DNA of 64,000 nucleotides from Dromaius novaehollandiae (lineage: Eukaryota > Chordata > Aves > Casuariiformes > Dromaiidae). How positions within the stretch are numbered: the first letter of the stretch is position 1; each line of letters opens with the position of its first letter. Under the pieces are notes generated by a model, which was not told where the DNA came from, did not search any database, and saw only the letters and a program-made list of their open reading frames with translations. The position numbers and the translations under genes are program-made. The DNA lies in assembly GCF_036370855.1 (NCBI RefSeq), contig NC_088103.1, positions 34,947,904-35,011,903 of the forward strand. Reading direction: 5' to 3'. This document shows, one piece after another, positions 8,801 through 20,099 of the stretch.

Positions 8801-11800
8801 GAAAAGCAAGAATCCCGCATAGGACTTTCTACCCAGACATCATTGTGGACTGTTTCAAGGTTAGTCATGCCTGGCTTCACAGACTCAAGAAGAGGCAGGG
8901 CATATGTTATTTAAAACTCCATGGTTTTAGGGGTAAGTGATCTATCTGCTGATCTAATTCCTGTGGAGTCTTTCAAGAGAAAACTTGTCAATGTACACCC
9001 ATGCACTGAGTTATCACCAAGTATTTAGCAATGATGAAATAGTTTATTCTGGCATACACTATCCCATAAAATCCCTGCAATTAACTCAAGGAAAAAATGC
9101 ACTAAACTTTCAAGTATCAAAAACAGAATAACTCTTCCTTCAGCTGTAAATGTATTGAGAGACTTCCAGTTACAGCAATGTTACTTGAAATACTATGGCC
9201 TGGCTGTCATCAGAGAGATTGACAGAGAGCTTGTTCAGTGACTACTGACATGTGCGATGAAGGTCACTGATGCCAGTACACAACCTTAAAGCTGTGTGGG
9301 CTACTGATGGGAAAATGTCCCCAGTCAAAGTGCATAAGTAACACTTGCTAATCTGGTTAACCAAGGAATTTTCTTTCTTTGTTTGCATCAGTTCAGCATT
9401 CCTGGACTCCATTTAAGACAAATGTTCTTCATCCAAACTCCAGTTTCCTTAATGTGTTGAGAGGGAGGTTGGCCATTAAACACAATGTGAAACACTTAGG
9501 CTAATGCAGTCAGCTGCAATTCCACTATCTCGGCACCACATGAAATCATACCATTAGCCCACTCCATATGCCACACTTCCACTAACATCCATTAAGATAG
9601 TATAAGGCATTGCAAAAACCCACTTATTTCACTACATATCTCACTGAACATGAGGCCAGCTCTGCTCCTTTTCAAGTCAACAGGATCTTTCTCATTGACT
9701 TGAAATGTCACAAGGACTAAGTCCAAAGGTCAGATAACACACAGCTGCCCTTCTGCAGTAAGGCAACACAACAACAGTAAAAAGAATATAAGAATAATCA
9801 CTTCAACCAATTGATGCTTTAAGAAAATAGTACAATGTCTATCACTCATTAGTAAAACTCTGCATACCTATCTAAAAAAAGGGGCTCAACATCATACAAT
9901 TATTTCAGATAAGAACATAAACAGAAAATTTGCACTGGAATTACTTTGCAAGTAACTGCAACAAAAACAGCGCAGCTTACAAACATTGAAATACCCATTT
10001 TGAAATGAGACGTAACTGGCATAAACATTATATTTTACTGGAGAAGCTATGAGACATCAGAAAGTTTCACTGCATGTTTCAGTTGCTGAATTAAATGGGA
10101 CAGAAGGCACTCTCATTGCCTTTCTGATATTTGAGTATTTTTAGAGTTGGGGTTGATTAGCAGGTTGTTACTGAGTTTCTATTGTTTGTGAGTACCTACA
10201 TCTTTTGACTTCTACAGGATTTGCTTCAATTTTTACATAAAAAATTAGAGAGTGTTTGTGCCTGTTCACAATTGTTGGCAGATTTTTCAGAGGTAGCCAA
10301 CATTAGACAAGTGACTTTGTTTGCAACCTTAATATACAGACATACCTCCCATACCATGACAATAAGCACACTTAAAAAGTCATTTAAGTTACTAAATGTG
10401 TGACCAGGAAAACAGGAAAGAGTGTTGAGCCAGCTCTCACCAAGAGCATTTACACTGTGAGCCTGGTTTACAATGTTAGCATCGCCAGTGTCTGAGAGCA
10501 TGGCCACTTTCAAATCTCAGCTCCTTAAAGGAGACTTTATTGTCAGCTGTATGCAGAGACGAAAAATTCCCCTAACACCACATGCACATTTCATCCTTAG
10601 GAAAAGACCTCTAAGTTTTTACTTTGTAAGATCTGCAGCTGGATGGCTTTCTGTAGCTACAGGTAAGTGACCTGAGTCTCAGTTATTAACCTTGAAGATC
10701 ATGGAAGTGAAGACACCCAGCCTAAGCTAGATTTCACCCATACTTGCTCCAAGAAGTATTTCCTTCCAATGCCATTCCAAAAATTGAGGTAAGAGTTTTT
10801 AACCAGAACATAAAAGCAAGCCCAATTTCACATTTTCCTTGAGTGAGCACTACTGCGCAAAAGGTAGCATGTTCCTTAAGAACAACATCTACCAAGTATT
10901 TTTAACACAAAAATATGCTCAGACCATCACAGATGACAAAAGCTGGACCAGAGATTAGTTTGAGCAAGGGGCTGAGATTAAAAGGGTTTCAATTTTCTTA
11001 AAATAACAATCAATCAGTTCTCCACCCAAGATGGGAACACTGAAGGTACATGTTTATTGTTTCCTTTCTCTGTCTGCTCCAGTCTTGTAAAGACTTCAAA
11101 CACCTCTGTAATTTTTTCATGGCTATATCAGAGAAAATCCCACAAGCAGACATAAAGACAGTCTTGTATTTTTCCCTGTTATTAGCACAGTGCCTCACCC
11201 ACTTCAGTATTCTCATACGCAACAGTGAGAGCTAGGAAGTCCATCTTAGTTGGCTCTTACATTACCATTTTTAAGGGGAAATAGCAGCACCTCTTGGCTA
11301 TAATAAATTGTCATTTTTTCTTTACAAGACTTTGAAAATTGAAGTAAAAAATAAGGGAATGTCTAAGCAAGCTCCAGGCACAAAGCAGAAAAGGTAAATT
11401 TTACTTTTGTTTTAGTTTTACGCTGATGTCATTCCACTGACTTCAGTGTAATTATTGGCCATTTGCACCATTATGAAAGCAGACTCTACCTCCCAAGGTC
11501 AAGTTTTGATGTAGCCTAAACTGGTTTTACTCCATGAATGTGGACTATAAAGCCCTTCCTTTGATATATTTACACGCTATAAACAAGTCAGAACACTTCC
11601 TGAGGCACGAATATTTTTCAGAACTTTGCAGCCAGCAAAAACACAGCCCTAGGCCCATGCTGAAGTGGGTAGTGCTTTAGAAATTCCTCCAGCAGTTAGT
11701 GGTTGGGCACATAAAAACACTCCACCTTCCTGCCTCAGGCAAGAAAGATTATGCAGACAGTGCAGAGTGTACTTCATGCGTCAGGATGCATCACTTGGCT

Positions 11801-14300
11801 TTAAACAAGATCAACAGACTTCAGAAAAATGAGAGAAGGGGACAATGCATGTGTGCCTTAAGATTTAGTATGTTGACTAACACCTCCATTACTCATTGCC
11901 AATGTGTAGTGAGAAAAGCCTTGGCCTTTTTGTCTAGCAAGTGGTTAAATGGAAGTTTTATGACACTTCTGGTGCTCTGAAGGAGCAGAACACATAAAGG
12001 TCAATCTGGAGTCTCTAGACCAAGAGCCAGTACCCTTTATTATTACCCTCTACTTACTCTGGCTTTGCTACTACAGATGACGCCCACAGAGGACTAGAAT
12101 ATAATCTCATCCTGTCAGTGGTGATGTCTGAACCCCAGTGCTTTTCCGGTAGTATAAGATTAATGAGAGAGACCGTATGTAGAGAGTATTTTTCACTTCT
12201 GCAGCCAAATCCTGGGACAAACTGTCTGCCATTAAACTGGTGTAAACTGAAAAAAATCTAATCATTAAAGTGTCACCATAGAAGCACTGAAGTGTACAGA
12301 AAACAAAACTAGGACGCACATTTTCCTCCTTGTTCTTCAGTGAGACAAGTTTCTCTGATGGGTTCAAAGGGTATGTTCTGCAAATAGATCTCAGTAATTC
12401 TATCACCCAGTGAGCAATCTCCTATAAACCTTTTTTTTCCCCTCTTATTTTGCTTAAGCAAAACTATTCTGGTCACAAAAGGAATAAAAAGTAATCAAAC
12501 AATACAAGAAATTTTACACAGTGTGCCATAAACATGCCAATATTGGTAATACATGAAGAGTCTCTTTTTCCTCAAGGGAACAGATACGCACTTTTTGAGA
12601 GGATGGTTTTAGTCCAACTCCTGTTTGCAATCACAAAGTTTTGAATAACATAATACTCATCTTTATTGGGTTTCTGCAATAAAAGCGCTGGACAGGAACT
12701 CATAAAGATTACAGTTTAGTTCCCAGCTGTGTCAGGGACCTCCTGCCAGATCTGATCTTGGGCAAGTCACATGTTTTTACATGACTAATCACATAGGCAA
12801 ACTTGGTGAACACAGGTAAACACTTAATACCAGCCTGAAACAGGATCTTTTCCTACAGTGATTACCCATCGGTAAATACAACTGAAAATATTTCCTCTTC
12901 TCCTCTCTTTGTGCAGTACATTAAGCTCACAAACCCTATGTGCAGAACTGTCTTTCCATATTCACAGTCTTTAGCACACTGGAATCCTCACCTGGGGTGG
13001 GGCATGTGGGTGTTACCGCAATAAAACAACAATGATAATATACAGGGTGACTGTTCTGTGTATCTACTTTTTCACGTGTTACATTCTTCTAAAATCTTCC
13101 TGCAGTCTCAGCTGGCAAAAGATCTAAAATCTCAAACTTTCTGTTGTTCTTGTGCAACTCAACCGTTAGCATGTCTGTGCAACACAGCATGAGTAATTTA
13201 AAAAAGGAACCATCATTGAGACAGAAGGAAACATGTTTTGAACTTGGAGACATGCTGTCTCAAAGCTCCTGTGCATTTGAAATCCAGCTCACTCGTAAAT
13301 TTGCAGTAGGAGTTCTATTAAAACTTTTACTGTTGTACTGAGCAGTGCTTTCTTGACATACTATTTTTAAAAAAAAATCTGTAACATGAAATTAGCTGCA
13401 GGCATTAAAAAAAAGGGGGGGTAGGTCACATTGGGGTTTAACAAATGCCTCAGAATTCCTTCAAGCAATAGTTGAGCTATCATGGGAGTTTTTCTGCTAG
13501 ATGTCATAACTAATCAAACAACCTAGTCATACAATGTAGTTTCCCCCATTTGCTACTGAGAACATTATTTCTACATCAGTGCCACCCATAGATAGTCAAG
13601 TGATACCCAGGGAATAATGTAAAGGCCCAAAGGTTTCCCAGATCTCCCAGATTGACTTATTATAGATTGTCTGTGAATGCTTGGATACTTTTTCCTGTAG
13701 AAGTTGGGAGAGAGAAAGGTTGCTATCATCACTATGAAATTCTCTTTGAAGTGTGGCTGAATCTACATATACTTCTGGTCAAAGGCATGGCAACTACCAA
13801 CATACTGTCATGCCTACACTCTGTGCTTACTCACCTCTCCAAGCAAAAGTGTATCTTGTCTCAGTATCCATGGGAGTTATGCAAGGCAAAGGATAAATTC
13901 AGCATCCTCATCTGTGGTTGCAGAGAGGAATCAGGCAGGAAACTAATGCAGTTCTGCCACACAAATTAAGGGCATGATCTGATGAGACTTGCAAGTCTGT
14001 ATACTCCATCCACAGCAATCAGTATTAGCTGTGGGAGGACTCATCATGCCGTCCAGCTGCGGGCAGTGCTGGAGGAACCACAGATACATCATCCATCTGC
14101 ACTTGGCAGACCGGGAACTACAGCCCTTACAGCTACGTCAGCTGGTTTTCCTCAGTCCTGACACAGTTATACTGGGAAAAGATTTTTTTATACAGATCAG
14201 TCTAGAGAAATGTCCATCTGCACCGGGAGAGCAGGCCTGCAGCGTGGAAGGGGATTTGGCTGAGAAGGCTGACTGGAGAATTACGCTAGGTTCAGCAGTG
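5803..14300. other. Intergenic region, no gene supported
   Basis: The stretch is AT-rich. Short open frames (all 111 codons or fewer) show no domain, coherent splice structure or family resemblance. A MIR-like fragment near 12.7 kb is the only repeat I can name. In mammals COL17A1 lies on this side of SFR1, but I see no collagen or COL17A1 coding sequence. Distal regulatory elements cannot be excluded. Confidence 0.6.
12688..12775 (+). repeat. MIR-like SINE fragment
   Basis: The segment contains a TCTTGGGCAAGTCAC core preceded by an AGCTGTGTCAGGGACC-like stretch, resembling the MIR/CORE-SINE central region. It is short and diverged. Confidence 0.4.
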
Positions 14301-14878
14301 CCTTTGAGCGCCAGGGCACTCTGATCCCACAGCTCGGGCTGCCCCCGCACGGGGCCGCTCCTTGTTGCCATCCCACCTGTTCTTCCAGTCACTTCTTCTT
14401 TTCCAGTTCTTTCCCCATCCCTTACAACCAAGGCAGCGCTGTTCCACTTGGGCCTCCAAAACCCCATGGCTTGTCCTCCTCCCGGCACCTTCCCCTGGGA
14501 CAGCTTTTCCCTCTCCGTGAGGCGACGGCAGTTGAGGGGAAGGCGCTGGCTCGGGGCAGCGGTGCGGCCCCCCTCAGCAGTGCCGAGGGGCCCGGGCCGG
14601 GCTGCGCCACCTCCACCAGGATGGCGCCGAGCCTTGGGCAAGGCCCGGCCGTGACACTGCATAGCCACGGCAGGCTGGCGCCACACGGCCCGCTGCAACG
14701 GACGTGTGCGGGGGATCCCCACGGTTGCCCTGCGCCTGGGGCTCCGCAAGACCGGCCCCGCCCGGCATCCTCCTGACGGCGGCGACGGCATCGGCCGCAC
14801 TTCATCCCGCCCGCCCGCGCCGCTTTGCCAGACGCAAAAGAGCCTGCGGGCGCGGAGCGCCACCCGCCGGGCATCCCC

Positions 14879-14888
14879 GCGCAGGCGC
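14879..14888. promoter_or_regulatory. NRF1-like site
   Basis: GCGCAGGCGC matches the core of the NRF1 palindrome. A related ACGCAGGCGC occurs at 14980-14989. Both lie within the CpG island close to the likely transcription start. Confidence 0.45.
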
Positions 14889-14907
14889 GCTGCCGGGTTC
14901 CCGCTGG

Positions 14908-14936
14908 CCCCGCCCCCTTTCCCCGGAAGCGGGAAA
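14908..14936 (+). promoter_or_regulatory. GC box plus overlapping ETS and E2F-like sites
   Basis: A GC box (CCCCGCCCCC, about 14908-14917) is followed by CCGGAAG (14923-14929), which overlaps GCGGGAAA (14929-14936). The pair resembles an ETS site joined to an E2F site, the kind found in promoters of replication and repair genes. Binding is inferred. Confidence 0.5.
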
Positions 14937-14944
14937 TTGAAGCG

Positions 14945-15027
14945 CCTCGCGGCGGGCATCCGTTGGGAGGGGTATGGGTACGCAGGCGCGTGCCGTGCTG
15001 AGGGGAGGCGGCCGTTGGCGGCGGCGG
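14945..15027 (+). other. SFR1: Possible non-coding first exon of SFR1
   Basis: A GCGGCGG|GTGAGG donor at 15027/15028 lies just downstream of the ETS/E2F and NRF1-like sites. It could splice to the acceptor at 17260. The 5' boundary is a guess, as the start codon used is in the next exon. A first intron of about 2.2 kb (15028-17259) would result, and I see nothing else in it. Confidence 0.35.
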
Positions 15028-17279
15028 GTGAGGTGCTGGCGGCTCGGGGGGTCCCCCCAGGTCGGCGGGATGCCGGGCCCCCCCCGCCGGTGCCGGCGGC
15101 GTCGGTGCCGCTGGCTGCGGTGCCTCGCGCGGGGCCGGGCGGGGTCAGAGCGCGTCTTGTGCTCGGTGCGGCGCCGCCCGCCGCTCTGCAGCCTGTGAGC
15201 AGCCTCTGGCGTGGGCTGCTGTGCGGGCTGCGCCCCGCTTCCGCGCTGTCTCTGGGCCCTCCTCGGTGTCAGGGGGGGTGTGTCGCCTCAGCAGGAGCTC
15301 CTGGAGTCTGTGACCCTGCCTGTGGGCTGCCCAGCCGCCTTACTGCCTCCCCGGGGGGTGGAAAACTGGGTAGACAGGACTGTTACTGAGCGTTACTGCA
15401 GCCCTCTGTTATCGGAGAAGATAAATGAAGTGAATGTTGTTATGCAGTGTAGCCCTAAGCAGGAAAACTGAGGCACCTACCTTCGGGGAACTGTCCAAAG
15501 CCCTAAATAAGTAAGCACCGAAGTGCAAAATTGTCTTTTGTGCTTCTAGTCCAAGTTTTCCTTACTCGTTGGACAGAAGTATTTTTTCTGTGTGACAAAT
15601 AGCATTAAGGATTCTTAGGCTGAGATATTTGGAAGGCTTTAATAGTGCAAAGGAGAATTGTGAACATGCTACTCCAAAGAGAGCTGCAGTGACAGCGACA
15701 GTGAGCCCTTGAAAAATCTTGGTTGTGCTCATGGTCGTTTGAAGGCAAATACTCTGCATTAGAACTTAAAGGTTTTTTTTGGAAAGAGTTGAGCAAATGT
15801 TGAAGCTAGCTCTCAGGCTTGAAATTATTTTGTTGCTTGGCAGTAAGAGATATATTACATACTTATGACATACTACATAGGTGTGATGTAGCTTTTTGGA
15901 GGCCTCTTGCTCAGACTGAGAAATAATAGTGATGACTTACATTATGTTTAACAGGTGCTGTGGGCTTCCACTTTAATGCACAGATTGCCAAGATATCCAA
16001 TTAATCACACTTTTGTTCTTACATAAAGTCTTTCTTTTTAATGATAAACCATATGTTGAATTTTGAACAGTTGTGGGGAGTGTTGACTTGCAAGATAAAT
16101 GGGGACTCATGCCCTTGTTACAGAGCCAGGAAGACCTGAGTTGCCAGGTTAGTAAAGCATTGGTATACTGAAGCTTTGGTCTGTTCTGTCCCTAATGAGG
16201 AACCCCTTTGTGCCAGTCTGGTGTTGTGCAGCAACTTGTTTACAGGTTTTTATTTTTAACAGGTTTCTATTTCAAAACCCCTAATTGCAATTTCCAGGTA
16301 TAGGGAGGTATAAGTGACAATTTTCCAGTTGCGTGCTGATCACTAGAAGATGTTCACAAGTGCTAAACTCGCTTAAACATTGCCAAATCAATTTAAAGTT
16401 GATACATGCTGAGAGGTATGACTTATCATTTTAATTAGAGTGCTTTTCTGAACAAACTGGGGAGGCTTAATCTAAAATTCCAGTTGTGTGAGTAATTACT
16501 TTTTCAAGTAGCATTCCCTAAAAGGATCAAATAAAACAGTAGATTATTTTCACTGACCTGGGCACCTTTTTTTTTTTAAAAAAAAAAGAAAATTAGTTGT
16601 TTATGTAGATGGACAATAAAAAATATTATGGCTCCCAGCAATTCTTTTATCTCTACCCGGGATACAGCTAAATGGAAGGAGTGATCCTTCACAACCTGGC
16701 TTAGTAAGGATTACTCCTGTGAGTTAGACAAACAGTAAGGGTCATTCAGGTTAAGACAAAAGTAAAGTTTCTTTGAAATGAGCTCTTTGTTGATAAGTTT
16801 GATGGTGCAGGATCTGACCTTGAGATTTATAGTCATACTATAGTGTGCTGAGTTGCTTCATAAATCCTGTTGATGTTTAACACTTGAAAGAGCTCACCAA
16901 TGTTATAGATGTAAAAAAGCTTACAATGAAGAATAACTATAAGCTTTTTTTAATATTTTTCTTATTTTAATATATTCTGTAGCACTTCATGAATGAGGGA
17001 GATATAATAAAATTCATAATAAGATGCTTTATATCTGGTAGTACTGTCACTCATCCTCTTCAAGTAAAGCTATTCACAAACCAAAATGTTTAGCAAATGA
17101 AATGTTTGTAAAACATCAGCAGATGTGTTTTTGAACTTAACAGTTAGAAAATAGGCCATACTATTTCTTATCTGGGCCTTTTACTCATCTGTGCAGCCAC
17201 ATGGCCATTATAATTAGGTAAAAATGGCACCACGCATAATTTAATCTTTCTTTTAACAGAAATTGCTTTTCATCTGAAG

Positions 17280-17375
17280 ATGGAAGAACCAGGGTTTGAT
17301 AAATTGGCATCTCTGTGCAATACTCCAAAGGATTCTGGGACAGCAGCTCCACAGAGCACTAGTTCAGGGAGACAG
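17280..17375 (+). CDS. SFR1: SFR1 coding exon 1
   Basis: Acceptor TTTTAACAG at 17259 precedes a 20-base 5' UTR, then ATG. It codes for residues 1-32 and ends ...GRQ before donor GTGCGA, phase 0. Confidence 0.85.
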
Positions 17376-19295
17376 GTGCGAAAACTTATTTGTTTCTGTT
17401 ATTGTAACTCTTTACCCAAAATGCTGTGTAACTGCTAATAAATCGAATATTGTAATTTCTTTTTAGGTTTCTTTTTTAAACCTCCTTTTTCAATTTTCTC
17501 TTTAGTTTCCTCAAATCCATTTTCTGGGTTCCTGTGTATGCAGAATGACTGCGTGTGACTTCTGCTTGCACTTGAGCAAAGAAATTCAATCATCTGACTC
17601 TTGCTCTAGGTTGTTTTTTCAAGATTCTGATATAGTCTCTCCTGTGTGTTTGTCTAGCATTAAGTTAGTCTTGGACTTGTTAAAAGTCTTACCATGGTTA
17701 ATAGCCTTCTCTTTTGTGGCTTGTGACATCTTGAGCAGCTTTTCTTAAGTTTCCTATGCAGTTTCATGTGCGTGTTTGTTTTTATTTAGCCCTGAATAGG
17801 GAACACACTTTGCATGAAGAACTCAATCCACTGTGCCTCTATAGTATCTAGCTCTACTTTGATGTTTGTCTTAACATGCACTTTGTTGATGCTGTCAAAG
17901 TGACCATATTACTAAAAACCAGGCCAATGCTGGATAGTGCTAGGTTCAAAGTGTGCCTTAAACTATCTGTCTCTCCCATATTTCAATATTTTTCCACCAG
18001 TAAAAATGTTAGATACAGATTATAGAGATTTGTTGTCTTTTTTCCTTCTTTTTTTTTTCTGAAGAAAATTTCATTTTTTGTATGCTTATTAGTGAAGGTT
18101 TAGGGGGGAGGGAGAGACAACAAAAAAAAATCCTTATCTACTTGAAACTACAGGGAAAGTTGAACAAAATGAAATAGAATTAACTAAGTTAAAATGTGCC
18201 ATATGTCTTCTGCATTAAGACTTGACAAGTAAGTTTGTCTTATAAGGATTACAGCTCTTGCTTCTAGAAAGTTTGGAGGCACAACATTCCCATATCTTGC
18301 AGCTATGTGTGCAAACACACATGAAAGGAACAAGTTAACTTCGTTCAAGTTTGTGAAAGCTACAGCAACAGTTAGGAAGTTTGGCTTTACAGTGACCTTT
18401 ATGTGATGTATTCTATGTAAATAATAAAAGGATATAAAAGAAAGATGAGATTATTCTGAGAAACCAGGACAATCTTTCTCCTCTACTTTTTTTTTGTTGT
18501 TCTTTCATTTTCTTTAGCCAATGAGTGCAGCTCTGAGGGAAAGATTAAGGAAAACAAGACGTTCATTTAATGCTAGTTTTGCAGTGGCAAAGCGGCTCAA
18601 AATAGACACTGAAGAAAAAGACTGTGCTGCTTCTGATGAAGCTTCTCTATCAAAGAAGAATACAGATTTTTCCAGAGTACAAGATAGTCCTGAAAGCCTG
18701 GAAAGAAACTGCTCTAGACATGAGTGTTTCGGAAGTTCTCTACAGAAAAACTCTCCCTGTGGATCAACAGAGCATTCTTGTGTGCTGGGGACTAATCTTA
18801 GTCACCAACAGTCCCTGGAAGAGAAAGTACGCCTGGTGAAACAAGTGCAAGAGAAAGAAGATCTACTTCGAAGGCTCAAACTGGTCAAGATGTACAGATC
18901 TAAGGTGAGGGAAACCTCTGAAAAAGTATTCTAAGTTATTCTCTGAAGTAGAATTGACACTGAAATCCGAATTTCTTGATTTAAGCAACAATACTGATTT
19001 TCATTTTATTTGTGTCTCAGTTTAAATTGTTTTATAAAAATAGATATGCAGAGTCTTAATAGTATGTGTTATTTGCTGAAATATATTTCTATCTCAATTT
19101 CAGAATAACCTGTCTGAACTGCAGGCTTTGATAGTGAAATGGAGAAGTAGTACCCAGCTGATGCTATGTGAGCTACAGTCAGCCTTTTCTGCAGATGGCA
19201 AGAAAGTCAGTCTCACTCAGCTGATAGATAATTTTGGATTAGAAGACAAGTTATTGCACTACAGCAGAACAGAAGAAGACTTTGTAGATACATAA
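17280..19295 (+). CDS. SFR1: SFR1, SWI5-dependent homologous recombination repair protein 1
   Basis: Three coding exons (17280-17375, 18518-18904, 19104-19295) join in phase 0 to give 224 residues, a little shorter than human SFR1 (245). SFR1 pairs with SWI5 in the nucleus and stabilises RAD51 filaments during homologous recombination; mammalian SFR1 is also reported as an oestrogen-receptor coactivator. The N-terminal part is Ser-rich and variable apart from a conserved basic patch ([18 protein letters not shown], residues 33-50). A coiled coil follows (about 130-160, with [20 protein letters not shown]), then the conserved C-terminal SWI5-binding domain (162-224) ending EEDFVDT. The ATG at 17280 was chosen because it opens the exon frame leading into PMSA. 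Exon borders are GT-AG. The gene points toward CFAP43, as in mammals. Confidence 0.93.
18518..18904 (+). CDS. SFR1: SFR1 coding exon 2
   Basis: Acceptor TTCTTTAG at 18517. It codes for residues 33-161: the conserved basic patch, a Ser/Cys-rich variable region and the coiled coil ending MYRSK. Donor GTGAGG, phase 0. Confidence 0.93.
19104..19295 (+). CDS. SFR1: SFR1 coding exon 3 with stop
   Basis: Acceptor CAATTTCAG at 19103. It codes for residues 162-224, the C-terminal domain with [17 protein letters not shown] and [17 protein letters not shown], then TAA at 19293-19295. Confidence 0.95.
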   Translation, partial: NNLSELQALIVKWRSSTQLMLCELQSAFSADGKKVSLTQLIDNFGLEDKLLHYSRTEEDFVDT

Positions 19296-19815
19296 TCTAC
19301 AAGTGCAAAACTTTCAATTACAAATGTGCATAATTGGAGAAGACTGAATATAAACCTTGTGTAAGAAGTGTTATTCTGACTAGCAGACCTCATGCTTTGG
19401 GAGATTTTTCTCATGAGGTATTTGTAAAGCTATATACATAGGTATGGTAGGCACTGTAAAAGGCATTATTTTGTGGAAAAGATTTATCTCATATTGACTG
19501 TTTTGCAGAACCTGGCTTGAACTTGATCAGTGAATAGTTTAAAAAAAAATCAAGTTATATTTTAATGGGTAGTCTTTGATTGTCCTTGCATATTTACTTG
19601 TCTTGAAATAATGAGCTCAAGCTTACTGTCATTTCTGTTGAAATTCATGTGGGGAAGTGTTCAGTTCTTTGTTCATAGACATATCCCCATTTTACAAATT
19701 TTTTGCTGCTGCCAGTCAGTTAATTGTGCATTTTGTGAGTTAAGTAGAGATAAATCAGTTGCATATAGTTAATGTTCTGAAGCTGCAATGAGTTGTTCTC
19801 CATAGCTTTAACTAT

Positions 19816-19962
19816 TAGTGAGGGAAATGTGCCCTAATGCAGTCATTTCTAGACACTGGTCTGGACGGTTGTATTTTGGGAAACTATGCCTCTGAAGCAT
19901 TCTGCCACAGTCTGAAATAATGGGAGTGAAGAAAATTGCAGCCAACATGTCTACTCTGCTGC
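19816..19962 (+). repeat. Dispersed repeat copy A (unrecognised family), in the SFR1 3' UTR
   Basis: It aligns end to end with 26906-27052. Shared blocks include AGGGAAATGTGCC, GCAGTC, TGCCACAGTC and GATGAAGAAAATT-like sequence, with roughly 65-70% identity by eye over about 145 bp. Both copies are in plus orientation. I do not recognise the family. Confidence 0.6.
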
Positions 19963-20062
19963 TTCATGTGAGAGCCAAGGCTTTCTCTCTCTTCAAATAT
20001 GTAGGAAAAACAGGCCTCATCTAATGGGAGTGCTTCAGCTATGGTGTCACTTGCCTTTCTGT

Positions 20063-20078
20063 AATAAAGCTGAATAAA
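20063..20078 (+). terminator. SFR1: SFR1 polyadenylation signals
   Basis: Two AATAAA hexamers ten bases apart (20063-20068 and 20073-20078) lie about 770 bases after the SFR1 stop. The mRNA would end near 20095. The intervening 3' UTR (19296-20095) includes one copy of a dispersed repeat. Confidence 0.7.
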
Positions 20079-20099
20079 GCTTTAGTGTTTCATTTATCA

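Larger units (their letters stand above)
14300..15400. promoter_or_regulatory. CpG island, presumed SFR1 promoter
   Basis: There is an abrupt change from AT-rich DNA to dense G+C with many CpG dinucleotides, strongest at 14500-15250. It lies about 2 kb upstream of the first SFR1 coding exon. It contains a GC box, an ETS/E2F composite and NRF1-like palindromes, with no TATA box. Long open frames on both strands here (for example 14138-14959 minus and 14706-15389 plus) are expected in GC-rich DNA and are not called as genes. Whether a divergent transcript also starts here cannot be seen. Confidence 0.8.

Noticed and set aside
5803-14300. Search for COL17A1 exons expected on this side of SFR1 from mammalian gene order.
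   Set aside because: No Gly-X-Y repeats or recognisable N-terminal coding exon on either strand; the gene must start further left or be rearranged.
14138-14959. A 273-codon minus-strand open frame in the CpG island.
   Set aside because: Arg/Gly/Ala/Pro-rich, no family resemblance; overlapping long frames on both strands are a composition effect of CpG islands.
14706-15389. A 227-codon plus-strand open frame in the CpG island.
   Set aside because: Same composition effect; it would read through the likely SFR1 first exon and intron.
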